DNA from: Albidovulum sp.
GTDB lineage: Bacteria > Pseudomonadota > Alphaproteobacteria > Rhodobacterales > Rhodobacteraceae
Reading direction: 5' to 3'
DNA length: 64,000 bases
Assembly (NCBI GenBank): GCA_028823855.1
Contig: JAPPFL010000079.1
Coordinates: 20,925 to 84,924 of the forward strand
In this document: in pieces, positions 39,986 to 47,963 of the stretch
Layout of the letters: every line of letters starts with the position of its first letter
Position numbering within the stretch: the stretch's first letter is position 1
Made by a program: the position numbers and the translations under genes
The notes under the pieces: model-generated
The model's database searches: none
Told to the model about the DNA's origin: nothing
What the model saw: only the letters and a program-made list of their open reading frames with translations

Positions 39986-40869
39986 GCCTCGGTTTTCTTC
40001 GGCGGCGCCATATTTTCGTCGGCCGCTAGCCCGTCGAGATAGCTTCGAACCATGTCGCGATTTCGCTCTCTGAACTGCTGGAAATTCGGCTTCCGCTTTT
40101 CAAGAAACGCGTTCATGCCTTCCATGGCTTCGTCCGAACCCCAGACATGCGCCAAAAGCTCCATGCCTTGCTGCCATGACGCGTAGAGTTCGTCGGACTC
40201 GTGGTTGAGAGATTTTTTCGTTTGCCGCAGGGTTTGCGAACTCAGGTTCTTGAATTTTGCGCACCATTCCTCGGTCGCCTGCCTGAGTTCCGCCTTCGGA
40301 ACGCAGCGGTTGATAAGGCCAACGCGGACGGCTTCTTCAGCCTTGAACGTCCGGCACAGGAAAATCATTTCGCGGGCGATGCGCTCGCCGACAAGCCGCG
40401 GCAAGTATTGCGTCGCGCCGACGGTCGGGCAGGCTCCGACGCGCGCGCCGGTCTGTCCGAACACCGCGTTTTCCGAAGCGATCACCAGATCGCACCAGAG
40501 AGCGAGTTCGTGGCCTCCCCCCATGCACCAGCCGTTGACCATGGCGATAACCGGAATCGGCAAGCCGCGGATAGTCATGGCAAGGCCGAGCATGCGATCG
40601 TTCCAGTGGGCGGCATTGACCCAATTCAGCCGCATCATCGCGTAAAAGTCGCCGCCCGCCGAAAACGCCTCTTCGCCGGCGCCTGTAACGACCGCGCAGG
40701 CAATGGACGGGTCTTCGCGGGTCGATCGCAGCGCATGTATCAGTTCGTCGAGCGTCTGTTCGCGGAATGCGTTGCGAACTTCCGGTCGGTTGATTGTCAC
40801 CCATGCGACCTGATCACGCACTTCATACAAGATTTCGCGGTACGTCGATGCGCTGCTTTCGTTCATCAT
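39982..40869 (-). CDS. Enoyl-CoA hydratase/isomerase family protein
   Basis: A 295-residue crotonase-fold enzyme. VTINRPEVRNAFREQTLDEL, EAFSAGGDFYAM (first oxyanion loop), GWCMGGGHELALWCDLVIAS (second oxyanion loop) and GACPTVGATQYLPRLVG are clear. The pattern resembles naphthoate-synthase-like and dienoyl hydratase members as much as classical enoyl-CoA hydratase, and there is a C-terminal extension. AGGAG precedes the start. It is 25 bases downstream of the VOC gene and overlaps the CoA transferase gene. Confidence 0.9.
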   Translation of the reverse strand: MMNESSASTYREILYEVRDQVAWVTINRPEVRNAFREQTLDELIHALRSTREDPSIACAVVTGAGEEAFSAGGDFYAMMRLNWVNAAHWNDRMLGLAMTIRGLPIPVIAMVNGWCMGGGHELALWCDLVIASENAVFGQTGARVGACPTVGATQYLPRLVGERIAREMIFLCRTFKAEEAVRVGLINRCVPKAELRQATEEWCAKFKNLSSQTLRQTKKSLNHESDELYASWQQGMELLAHVWGSDEAMEGMNAFLEKRKPNFQQFRERNRDMVRSYLDGLAADENMAPPKKTEA

Positions 40870-40894
40870 TTTCTCCTACTTTGGCAAAGGTGGG

Positions 40895-41341
40895 TTAGAG
40901 CTGCTCTTCGGCGGCTTCTTCGATTTCGATCAGCGTGCCCATAGCCGCCTTGGGATGCAAAAAGAAGAGAGGGCGACCGTGGTAGCCTTCGCTCGGCGGA
41001 CCGAGCGGGCGAAGTTCCAAGGAGTCGGCATCGGCGTAGGCTCGATCCGCGTCTCCTGTGGCAAAGCATATGTGATGTAGACCGCCGCCAGGGTTTCGGG
41101 CTAGGAATTTTCCGACGGCGGAATTTTCCTCCAGCGGCTGCATGAGTTCAATTTTCGCGTTCGCAAACTCGACGCAGGCAATTCGAATCGATTGGGACGG
41201 AATGTCGACGGGATCCCCGACGTTCGCGCCGAAGCGGCTCTTGTAAAACTCGATAGCGTTCTCAAGATCGGGTACCGCGATGGCGACATGTTCGATCGCC
41301 GAAATATCTAGCGGTTTCGATTCCGAGCTAGTCTCGTTCAT
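40895..41341 (-). CDS. Methylmalonyl-CoA epimerase-like VOC protein
   Basis: 148 residues of the vicinal-oxygen-chelate fold. AIEHVAIAVPDLENAIEFY gives the first His ligand, GGGLHHICFATGD the second, and the C-terminal TLIEIEEA the Glu. PLFFLHPKAAMGTLIEI matches methylmalonyl-CoA epimerases. I placed the start at ATG 41341; the frame is open further upstream, but those residues look unrelated. It is the first gene of the CoA unit (VOC, hydratase, CoA transferase). An epimerase for another branched acyl-CoA is possible. Confidence 0.85.
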   Translation of the reverse strand: MNETSSESKPLDISAIEHVAIAVPDLENAIEFYKSRFGANVGDPVDIPSQSIRIACVEFANAKIELMQPLEENSAVGKFLARNPGGGLHHICFATGDADRAYADADSLELRPLGPPSEGYHGRPLFFLHPKAAMGTLIEIEEAAEEQL

Positions 41342-41677
41342 TCTTTTCTGATGCTCGTCTCTATAGTGCGACGCCGGTGCGATTCCTTGTAGCGAATGGG
41401 ATGCTTCGAGTCGATTGGAATTAACGGGATATTGGAAGCGATGCTTCGCCGCCTGCCATTGGGAATTTCGATATTCCCGACGGGGATTCGCTTCGGCGAA
41501 CCAGCCCGGTCGGAACCGCTTCATGAACGGATCCGCCGCCGGGCTTTTCGCATCGCCTGCGCGACCGGCCGCTTCCGAACTCCAATCTCGATCGCAAGAC
41601 TTTGTCAACGAGGGCGGTCGGACGCGAAGCTCCGCTTGAATATCTTTCTTTCTCCATCGCCAAGTTAGACGCGGCAG
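41342..41677. other. Intergenic, no gene recognised
   Basis: About 340 bases between tctA and the VOC gene on the same strand. Long enough for a separate promoter; no clear terminator was seen. Confidence 0.4.
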
Positions 41678-43195
41678 CTAGGCCGGTTCGGACGGGCTTT
41701 GGCTCTTGCGGCGCCTTCGCCACTCGAGCACCGCAAAGGTTATGAGTACCAAGCCCGTCAAAATCAGTATGACGGCAGTGATGGGCCTTTCGAAAAACGC
41801 GAAAATATTGCCGTCCGACTGCACGAGGCCTCGTCGCAGCGATTCCTCGAGAATCTTCGCTAGCACGAAGGAAAGAAGCATGGGCGCGATCGCGATATCC
41901 AGCTTGCGCAAAATGTAGCCGACGATTCCGAACGCGAACATCACGCCCAGATCGAAGCTGCTGGACTTCACCGAATAGGTGCCGACGACGCAAAAAGCGA
42001 CGACGATCGAATACAGAAGCGGGCGAGGGATCGTCAGGATGCGTATCCACCAGCGCATCGTCAACCGACCGAATATGTACAGCGCGACGGTAGCGAACAG
42101 AACCGACATGAATAGCCCGAAAATCACGTCCCGATGCTCCGCAATGAGGAACGGTCCGGGCTGGAGCCCCTGCGCGATGAGCGCGCTCATGAGAATGGCG
42201 GTGACGATGTCGCCGGGAATGCCGAACACGAGCATCGGAATCATGGCTGCGGCGCACACGGCGTTGTTGGCCGCTTCAGGCGCGAGCACCCCTTCGAAAG
42301 CACCCTTTCCGAACTTGTCTGGATCTTTGGATGCGCGCTTCGCCAATCCGTACGCTACCCACGGCGAAGTCTCGGAGCCGATGCCCGGCAGCGCGCCGAT
42401 AAAGGTTCCTACGAGCGACGAGCGAACGATGGTGCGAAGATGCGCGACGACCGCCTTAAGCTGCATGCCTGCGCCCGCGAGATGAACGGCGACCGAGTCC
42501 ACGACCGGTTTTCTTCGACCGCCGAAGGACTCCATTTGAATCAGAACTTCCGTTATTCCGAAAAGGCCCGTTACAAGCGCAATGACATTCAGACCGCCCT
42601 GGAGTTCGCGCATTCCCAGAGTCAGCCTGGGCGTTCCTCCGATAGGGTCGGTTCCTACCAGCGCGAAGAATACGCCGAGCGAAGCCGCGAGTACGCCTTT
42701 CGCAAGCGATTTGCCGGAGACGTAGCATATCATGGTAAGGGAAAAGAGGACGAGCGCGAAAAATTCGTGCGGCCCGAACTGGATAGCGATCAGCGCAAGC
42801 GCCGGCGCTCCGAATATCAGGGCGACGGTTCCGAACGCGTCGCCGACCAGAGAAGCGTTCAACGCGCCCATCATCGCCTCGCCGGCTCGTCCTTGCTTGC
42901 GCATCTCGTAGCCGTCGAGCAACGTCGCCGCGTTCGCCGCGGTTCCCGGCGTTCCGATCAGAATAGCAGAAACTGAGCCTCCAAACGTACCGCCCTTGAA
43001 CAGGCCGATCAGAAAGGGAATGCCGATTAGCGGCCCGACGAAAAAGGTGAATGGCGACAGCAGCGCCATCCCCATGGTTGCGCTAAGCCCGGGAATCGCG
43101 CCAATCATGAGGCCGACGACGGTTCCGGCGGAAATGGCTGCGATAGTCTTCCAATTGAAAACGACGATTGCGGCGGCTAGCAGGTCTTCAAGCAT
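41678..43195 (-). CDS. tctA: TTT family tricarboxylate transporter permease, large subunit
   Basis: A 505-residue inner-membrane protein with about 11-12 spans. Hallmarks are MIGAIPGLSATMGMALLSPFTFF, GSVSAILIGTPGTAANAATLLDGYEM, IGALPGIGSETSPWVAYGLAKRAS and EAANNAVCAAAMIPML. Full length. It is last in a tctC-tctB-tctA order on the minus strand, 17 bases after tctB. Imports a carboxylate delivered by the periplasmic TctC protein. Confidence 0.94.
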   Translation of the reverse strand: MLEDLLAAAIVVFNWKTIAAISAGTVVGLMIGAIPGLSATMGMALLSPFTFFVGPLIGIPFLIGLFKGGTFGGSVSAILIGTPGTAANAATLLDGYEMRKQGRAGEAMMGALNASLVGDAFGTVALIFGAPALALIAIQFGPHEFFALVLFSLTMICYVSGKSLAKGVLAASLGVFFALVGTDPIGGTPRLTLGMRELQGGLNVIALVTGLFGITEVLIQMESFGGRRKPVVDSVAVHLAGAGMQLKAVVAHLRTIVRSSLVGTFIGALPGIGSETSPWVAYGLAKRASKDPDKFGKGAFEGVLAPEAANNAVCAAAMIPMLVFGIPGDIVTAILMSALIAQGLQPGPFLIAEHRDVIFGLFMSVLFATVALYIFGRLTMRWWIRILTIPRPLLYSIVVAFCVVGTYSVKSSSFDLGVMFAFGIVGYILRKLDIAIAPMLLSFVLAKILEESLRRGLVQSDGNIFAFFERPITAVILILTGLVLITFAVLEWRRRRKSQSPSEPA

Positions 43196-43212
43196 GGGTT
43201 TCCGACTGTAGT

Positions 43213-43689
43213 CTAGAGAAAAATTCCTTCAGGCAGGCCAACGTGAAGGCCAAACCTGAATACGAGGCGCAGCGCGACGGCGACTCCGATCGCGGTCGGC
43301 ACTATGACGACAAGATTGCGATAGCCGCCGGCAAGGCTCGCGACGGTCACGAAAATCACGGTCGAGACTACGAATCCAAGGACGACGACGCCGATCAGGT
43401 AAACCAGGATGCCCGCAAGGCCGACCGCAACGCGGATATATTCCGCCAATCCCGTTCCGACCGCCGGCAGCGGGCCGGAACGCAAAGGAATCGTCGCTAT
43501 GACGAGAAGCGCCGATGCGGAAAGGAGCAGCGACGCCAGCCGCGGAAAAAACACAGGTTCGAGAGCGACATCGGTAGTTCCGGGAATGGAAAAAGCCCAG
43601 CCGCGAACTAAATCAGGCGCCAGCGCAAAAAGCAGTGCGCCCGTCGCGAATATTATCGCGGCGAGCGCACCTTCTAGGATCCACCTCAA
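43213..43689 (-). CDS. tctB: TTT family transporter small subunit
   Basis: 158 residues with four hydrophobic segments and VALEPVFFPRLASLLLSASALLVI, typical of the TctB small membrane subunit. It lies between tctC (28 bases upstream) and tctA (17 bases downstream). It is required for channel function with TctA. Intact. Confidence 0.88.
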   Translation of the reverse strand: MRWILEGALAAIIFATGALLFALAPDLVRGWAFSIPGTTDVALEPVFFPRLASLLLSASALLVIATIPLRSGPLPAVGTGLAEYIRVAVGLAGILVYLIGVVVLGFVVSTVIFVTVASLAGGYRNLVVIVPTAIGVAVALRLVFRFGLHVGLPEGIFL

Positions 43690-43717
43690 GGCATTGTCTC
43701 AAGCCTTGGCGTATGAA

Positions 43718-44692
43718 TCATCCTCCGAGAGCGGCTCTCAGCAGTTCGCCCGCATTCGCCCAGTCGGAACGCCACGCGGCTTCGAACTCGTCGATGATGA
43801 AAGTGTTCGGATCCTGCAGAGTCAATTCGAACGCCTTGAGCAGCGCGGGATCTGCCTTGATCTGACGCATTGCCTCCTGAAGCCTGGCGATTTTGTCTTC
43901 GGGCATCCCGGGAGGTCCGTAAATCGCTACGGAAGAGCCGGAGATCACGTCGTAGCCGAGTTCCTGCATTGTCGGAACATCGGGGAACTGAGGAATCCGC
44001 GCCGAAGACGCGACGGCTAGCGGCCGCAGAGTCCCGTCTTTGACATAGCCTTCGATCTCGCCGGCGTCATCGAAAAGAAGCTCGCCTTCTCCGGCGATGA
44101 TCGCCCTCATTTTCGGTCCGCCGCCGCCATGCGGGTTCCATTTGAACATTTCAGGCGAAAGCCCGGCCAGCTTGACTAGCAGCAGCCAGCCGTAGTGGTC
44201 GGAGGTCGCAATGTCGGAAATCTCGATCGCGATGGGACCATCGGCCGCCTTCGCGGCTTCGATAAAGTCCTCGAGGCTGTTGTAGGGCGATGTCGCCCGC
44301 GTGGTCATGATCCAGGGAACGAACGAAACTTGCGCGATCGGCGTGAAGTCGTCGGCATCGAGGTCAAGTCCCTGTGCAATCGGCGCGATAATCGCTCCGC
44401 CGTTGTCGCAAATCGCCAGCTCGTAGCCGTCCGGGTCGGCTTCCTTGATATACTGCATCGCGACCGTTCCGGATCCGCCCGTCCTGTACTGCGGCAGCAT
44501 CGACTGGCCAAGATACTTGGCGGCCACCCGCTCGACCATGCGAAGGTTTCTATCGACGCCGCCTCCGGCCGGGTAGCAGGCGGCGACGCTAATCGGCCGG
44601 TCGGGATACATGTCGTCCGCGACGGCGGAACCCGCACCGACCAGCAGGCCCAAAGAGGCCGCGACGCCCGCAAATATCGAAAACTTTTTCAT
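43718..44692 (-). CDS. tctC: TTT family periplasmic solute-binding protein (Bug/TctC)
   Basis: About 324 residues, starting at ATG 44692 with GGGAGGA upstream. A signal peptide of about 23 residues ends GSAVA-DD. YPDRPISVAACYPAGGGVDRNLRMV is the Bug-family N-terminus, and NPHGGGGPKMRAIIAGEGELLFDD matches its loop that contacts carboxylate ligands. A bound dicarboxylate or aromatic carboxylate is expected for the family. It lies 58 bases after the triple-RidA gene, so the importer and that protein are likely co-transcribed. Confidence 0.92.
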   Translation of the reverse strand: MKKFSIFAGVAASLGLLVGAGSAVADDMYPDRPISVAACYPAGGGVDRNLRMVERVAAKYLGQSMLPQYRTGGSGTVAMQYIKEADPDGYELAICDNGGAIIAPIAQGLDLDADDFTPIAQVSFVPWIMTTRATSPYNSLEDFIEAAKAADGPIAIEISDIATSDHYGWLLLVKLAGLSPEMFKWNPHGGGGPKMRAIIAGEGELLFDDAGEIEGYVKDGTLRPLAVASSARIPQFPDVPTMQELGYDVISGSSVAIYGPPGMPEDKIARLQEAMRQIKADPALLKAFELTLQDPNTFIIDEFEAAWRSDWANAGELLRAALGG

Positions 44693-44750
44693 ATTTTCCT
44701 CCCAATAACATTCGTCCCAAAATCTGGAACAGATGTCTTGTAGCATTCCG

Positions 44751-46136
44751 CTAGGAATCAATCAAGACGGTGGCGTCGATCTGGACGGCGGCTTCGTCGA
44801 CCGGTCCCGGATTTGCCACGACCACGCAGTCGAAGGCGGGCGCGGAGTCCGGCGCGATCAATGTTCGGATCGGTTCGTAGGCGATCAAATCGGATTCATC
44901 TCGGAGATAAACGACAGTTTTCGCAATTTGCGACACCTCGACGCATGCTGATTCGCAGGCTTCGTATATGCGGCGCCACGCCCACCATATTTGCGACGGG
45001 ACGCACGGCGAACTGCATGTTTTTTCAAGAGACGCAATCTTGCCGGCATGCTCAGGCGCCACGGAACCGGAGTCCATTGCGATTCGACCGGTCGCGTCGA
45101 TGCCCGGCATGCCGGCGAGAAACAATAGCGGACCGGCCCGCAACGCCGCGGGACCTGCGAACGGCGCCGGACAGCGCCATTCGAAGCTTTCCCTACGCAA
45201 GGAGCCTCTTTTCAATGCCGTCGGCTCAATTTCAATACGGCATCCCTTGTGGCCGACTTCGTCGAAGCCGACGATGCAAAGAGCCGGGGGATCGGTCTCG
45301 AAGAAATGTCGGTGCACCCTGTGAAACGCGGCTAGGTCGCGAAGGTCGGACAGATAAATACGTACGTGAACGATATCCTCCATTCGCATGCCGTCGCCTT
45401 CCAGGGCTCGTCTGATTTCGTTGTAGACGAACCAAGTCTGAGCCGCGATCGGGCCGTCCCTGGCATCGGGGTGGCTGCGGCCTGTCGCAAGGAAACGGCC
45501 TTCCTTCGGTACGTCGTCGTAGCTCCCGACGACCGGCTTTCCGGGCTCGGCGGTTCTGATCGGTATGTGCCCGGCTAGAAAAACGAGCGGTCCGCTCGCG
45601 ACCATTTGGGAATAGATCGAGGCTGAAGGGTTCGCCGCATGCTCGGCGGGCGTCAAAACCTGCCGGCTCCCGAGACGGTTCGGGTCTTCCAGATCGACGG
45701 CGATGCACTCTATGCCGTACCAATTGCCGTTTCGCCCTCCCACGCTCCGCACGCCGAGTCCGCTGCTTGGAGCGGCTTCCGGCTGCCAAAGCTTGCGAAC
45801 GCGCTCGAGTACCGGGAATAGCCTTTTGTCGCGCTGCCACATGCGCTGTCGAAGGATTTGATCCTGTCGGCTTCCCGATGCCGCGAGCGCCTTCCCCATA
45901 TTGTCGTGCGCGGTCCAGGCTTCCGCCGTCGCTTCTCCCTCCATGGAGTCGACAAGCGAATAGCCCTGCAAATGTTCGGTAAATTTAGTCGGCAAGTCTT
46001 CGACTGGCGTTGCCGAGCCGTCGGGTTTCGCGCCTCGAACGCCGGAAACGAAAACGAATCCGCCTCCGCGAACCGCCGCCGGATAAGCCGGCCAAGCGGA
46101 CGGCGATTCCTCGATTTCTACGCGGCTAAGCGGCAT
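44751..46136 (-). CDS. Three-domain RidA family protein A
   Basis: A 461-residue cytoplasmic protein built from three RidA-like domains. Domain 1 spans about 1-150 (GGFVFVSGVRGAKPDG to GIECIAVDLED). Domain 2 spans about 155-310 (GPLVFLAGHIPI, RMEDIVHVRIYLSDLRDLAAFHRV, CRIEIEPTAL). Domain 3 spans about 315-461 (GPLLFLAGMPGID, SQIAKTVVYLRDESDL, AAVQIDATVLID). Single RidA proteins are about 130 residues and trimeric, so this may be a one-chain trimer. None of the three domains keeps the RidA Arg (PSSGLGV, PALCIVG, PAFDCVV). The start at 46136 has AGGGAGGA seven bases upstream. It precedes tctC by 58 bases. Substrate is unknown; a cyclic or aromatic-derived enamine is suggested only by neighbours. 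Confidence 0.85.
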   Translation of the reverse strand: MPLSRVEIEESPSAWPAYPAAVRGGGFVFVSGVRGAKPDGSATPVEDLPTKFTEHLQGYSLVDSMEGEATAEAWTAHDNMGKALAASGSRQDQILRQRMWQRDKRLFPVLERVRKLWQPEAAPSSGLGVRSVGGRNGNWYGIECIAVDLEDPNRLGSRQVLTPAEHAANPSASIYSQMVASGPLVFLAGHIPIRTAEPGKPVVGSYDDVPKEGRFLATGRSHPDARDGPIAAQTWFVYNEIRRALEGDGMRMEDIVHVRIYLSDLRDLAAFHRVHRHFFETDPPALCIVGFDEVGHKGCRIEIEPTALKRGSLRRESFEWRCPAPFAGPAALRAGPLLFLAGMPGIDATGRIAMDSGSVAPEHAGKIASLEKTCSSPCVPSQIWWAWRRIYEACESACVEVSQIAKTVVYLRDESDLIAYEPIRTLIAPDSAPAFDCVVVANPGPVDEAAVQIDATVLIDS

Positions 46137-46599
46137 TTGTCGTCCTCCCTGAAACATTGCTTGTTGCGTCGACGCGACTCGGCGCCGGAGCGCTGGCCTG
46201 GCTCGGGTGACGGGTGCGTCCGGCGAAGCCTACGAGCATAAGGCCCGAACTTCAAGCTATCGCCGACTGCCGAGGCAATACGAACTATTGGCTGCAGGCC
46301 GCAACCGCCTATACGGATTCGAAATCCGATTTGTTTGCGCGGCAACAATTCCGCCGGCCTAGAATCATCAAAGATTGCGGGCCGTTCGCTCAGGGAATCC
46401 GCGGCCCGCGCGGCGCCGGCCCGGCTTTGGAAAATGATGGAATTCAACCGGCGGAATCGACTCTTGGATTTCGCAGCTGCGTTCGCGACGATCAAGCCGC
46501 GTAAAAAGCGCGTTTGCGCCCCAATGGACCATTTGCCGATAGAGTCTTGCTCGGTAATCCGAGCGCGGCGGAATCCGGGAGCTGGAAATCGGCGCGCAA
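46137..46599. other. Intergenic, no gene recognised
   Basis: About 460 bases between the amidohydrolase and triple-RidA genes, both on the minus strand. No identifiable frame; it may hold a separate promoter for the triple-RidA/tct unit. Confidence 0.4.
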
Positions 46600-47592
46600 T
46601 CAAATGCGAAGCAGCTTCCGGGCATTTCCGGCAAGGATAAGGTTTCGGTCGGCTTCGCTGAGTCCCGAGTGATTCATAACGAATTCCACGGGCTGCTGGT
46701 ACGACATGTCGAAGCAAAAATCGCTGCCGAGCACGACTCGGTCGGCGCCAACGAGCTTGATCAAATAGTCCAGGGCCGGATGCGAATGCGTAATCGTGTC
46801 GTAGTAGAAGCGGCGCAGGTAGGAATCCGGCGGATTTTTAAGATGCCGGCACTCGGGACGCACTCCCCAGCCGTGAGTAATCCGCCCGATCAGATACGGA
46901 AGGGAGCCTCCGGCATGCGGCAGGCAAAAGTCCAGATTCGGAAACCGGTCGAGGACTTCGCCGAAAATGAGATGCGAGGCGGCGATTGCCGATTCGGTTG
47001 GATTGCCGATGAAATTTGTTAAGTAGAATTTTTTTAGGCGTGCCGGATCGACTACTTTTATCGGATGCAGGAAAATCGCAAACCCCTTATCCTGGATCGC
47101 CTCATAGACTGGAAAAAAGCGTTCTTCCGAAAGTTCTAGCTCGCCGATCCGAGTACCCATGTATATGCCGCGAATTCCCGGTTCGCCCGCGACGCGCTCC
47201 AGTTCCTTGATCGCCAGTTCGGGTTCGTGCATCGGAAGTGTCGCCAAGCCAACGAATCGGTCCGGATGGGCGAGATGCGCCTCCGCGCAGCCGTCATTGT
47301 AGGCTTCCGACAGGGCTTTTCCCAAGTCGCCGGGAGCCCAGTAGACCATCGGCTGAGTTAGCGAAAGCGCATGGATGCCGACGCCTTGCCTGTCCATTGA
47401 GGCCAATCGTTCCTGAAAATCGAAGTAGCGAATTTCTATAGGCGCCATTTTGCCGCCTATGTCGATCACCGGAAGCGCGCCGTCGTCCCAGGAGCAGCGC
47501 ATTCCGAAATTCTCGCCCTTTTCCGCAACCATCCTTAAATACGCTTCCGGGAAGAAATGCGCGTGGATATCGATCGTTTTGTGGTTTTCCAT
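46600..47592 (-). CDS. ACMSD-type amidohydrolase (amidohydrolase family 2)
   Basis: A 330-residue TIM-barrel metalloenzyme. IDIHAHFFPEAYLRM carries the HxH pair, FAIFLHPIKVVDP and CLPHAGGSLPYLIGRITHG supply later His ligands, and VVLGSDFCFDMSYQQPV supplies the Asp. This pattern is that of aminocarboxymuconate-semialdehyde decarboxylase and related non-oxidative decarboxylases, which remove a carboxylate from an aromatic or ring-cleaved compound. GAGGAA lies before the ATG. It is divergent from the second triple-RidA gene (371-base gap), which suggests shared control. ACMSD and RidA-type 2-aminomuconate deaminase act in the same known pathways, which supports an amino-aromatic theme (inference). 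Confidence 0.88.
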   Translation of the reverse strand: MENHKTIDIHAHFFPEAYLRMVAEKGENFGMRCSWDDGALPVIDIGGKMAPIEIRYFDFQERLASMDRQGVGIHALSLTQPMVYWAPGDLGKALSEAYNDGCAEAHLAHPDRFVGLATLPMHEPELAIKELERVAGEPGIRGIYMGTRIGELELSEERFFPVYEAIQDKGFAIFLHPIKVVDPARLKKFYLTNFIGNPTESAIAASHLIFGEVLDRFPNLDFCLPHAGGSLPYLIGRITHGWGVRPECRHLKNPPDSYLRRFYYDTITHSHPALDYLIKLVGADRVVLGSDFCFDMSYQQPVEFVMNHSGLSEADRNLILAGNARKLLRI

Positions 47593-47963
47593 GATATTCC
47601 TCGTTTAAGCCGAGCAAAATAGCGGCGCGCGGGAAAGCGTCCCTCCAATGTTGCGAGTTGGCCGAAGCCGCGGCTCTTTCCGTTTCGCGGAATCTAGTGC
47701 CGAGCGTTCAGTTAGTCCAGACGTCCATTCGATGCTCTCGACTCGATCAGCTCGCCAAGCCATCGCCTGCAGCAATGATTTCGAAATTAATTGGCTTGGG
47801 CGGCCAAGTGCCGGGCGATTTCACTTGAACGCGATCGGCTTGCGCAATAGTGTCGGGCCCGAGCGAGTCTCGACGCCGGTTCGAACGCCTGGTTAGCGCA
47901 AAGATGCGCATGCGACGCGCTGCTAGCGGCTGGGGCCCGTGCTTAGCCAATGCGAGCCTAAAA
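47593..47963. promoter_or_regulatory. Divergent intergenic region between amidohydrolase and triple-RidA B
   Basis: A 371-base gap separates the divergent starts, so both promoters should lie here. I see no sure operator. The plus-strand frame of the RidA gene is open back to 47850, so an earlier start cannot be excluded. Confidence 0.35.

Noticed and set aside
42134..42976. A 280-codon plus-strand stretch opposite tctA
   Set aside because: Antisense shadow; Arg/Asp/Glu-rich with no recognisable fold.
46118..46717. A 199-codon minus-strand stretch between the amidohydrolase and triple-RidA A
   Set aside because: No motif, overlaps the ends of both neighbours in a different frame, Arg-rich.
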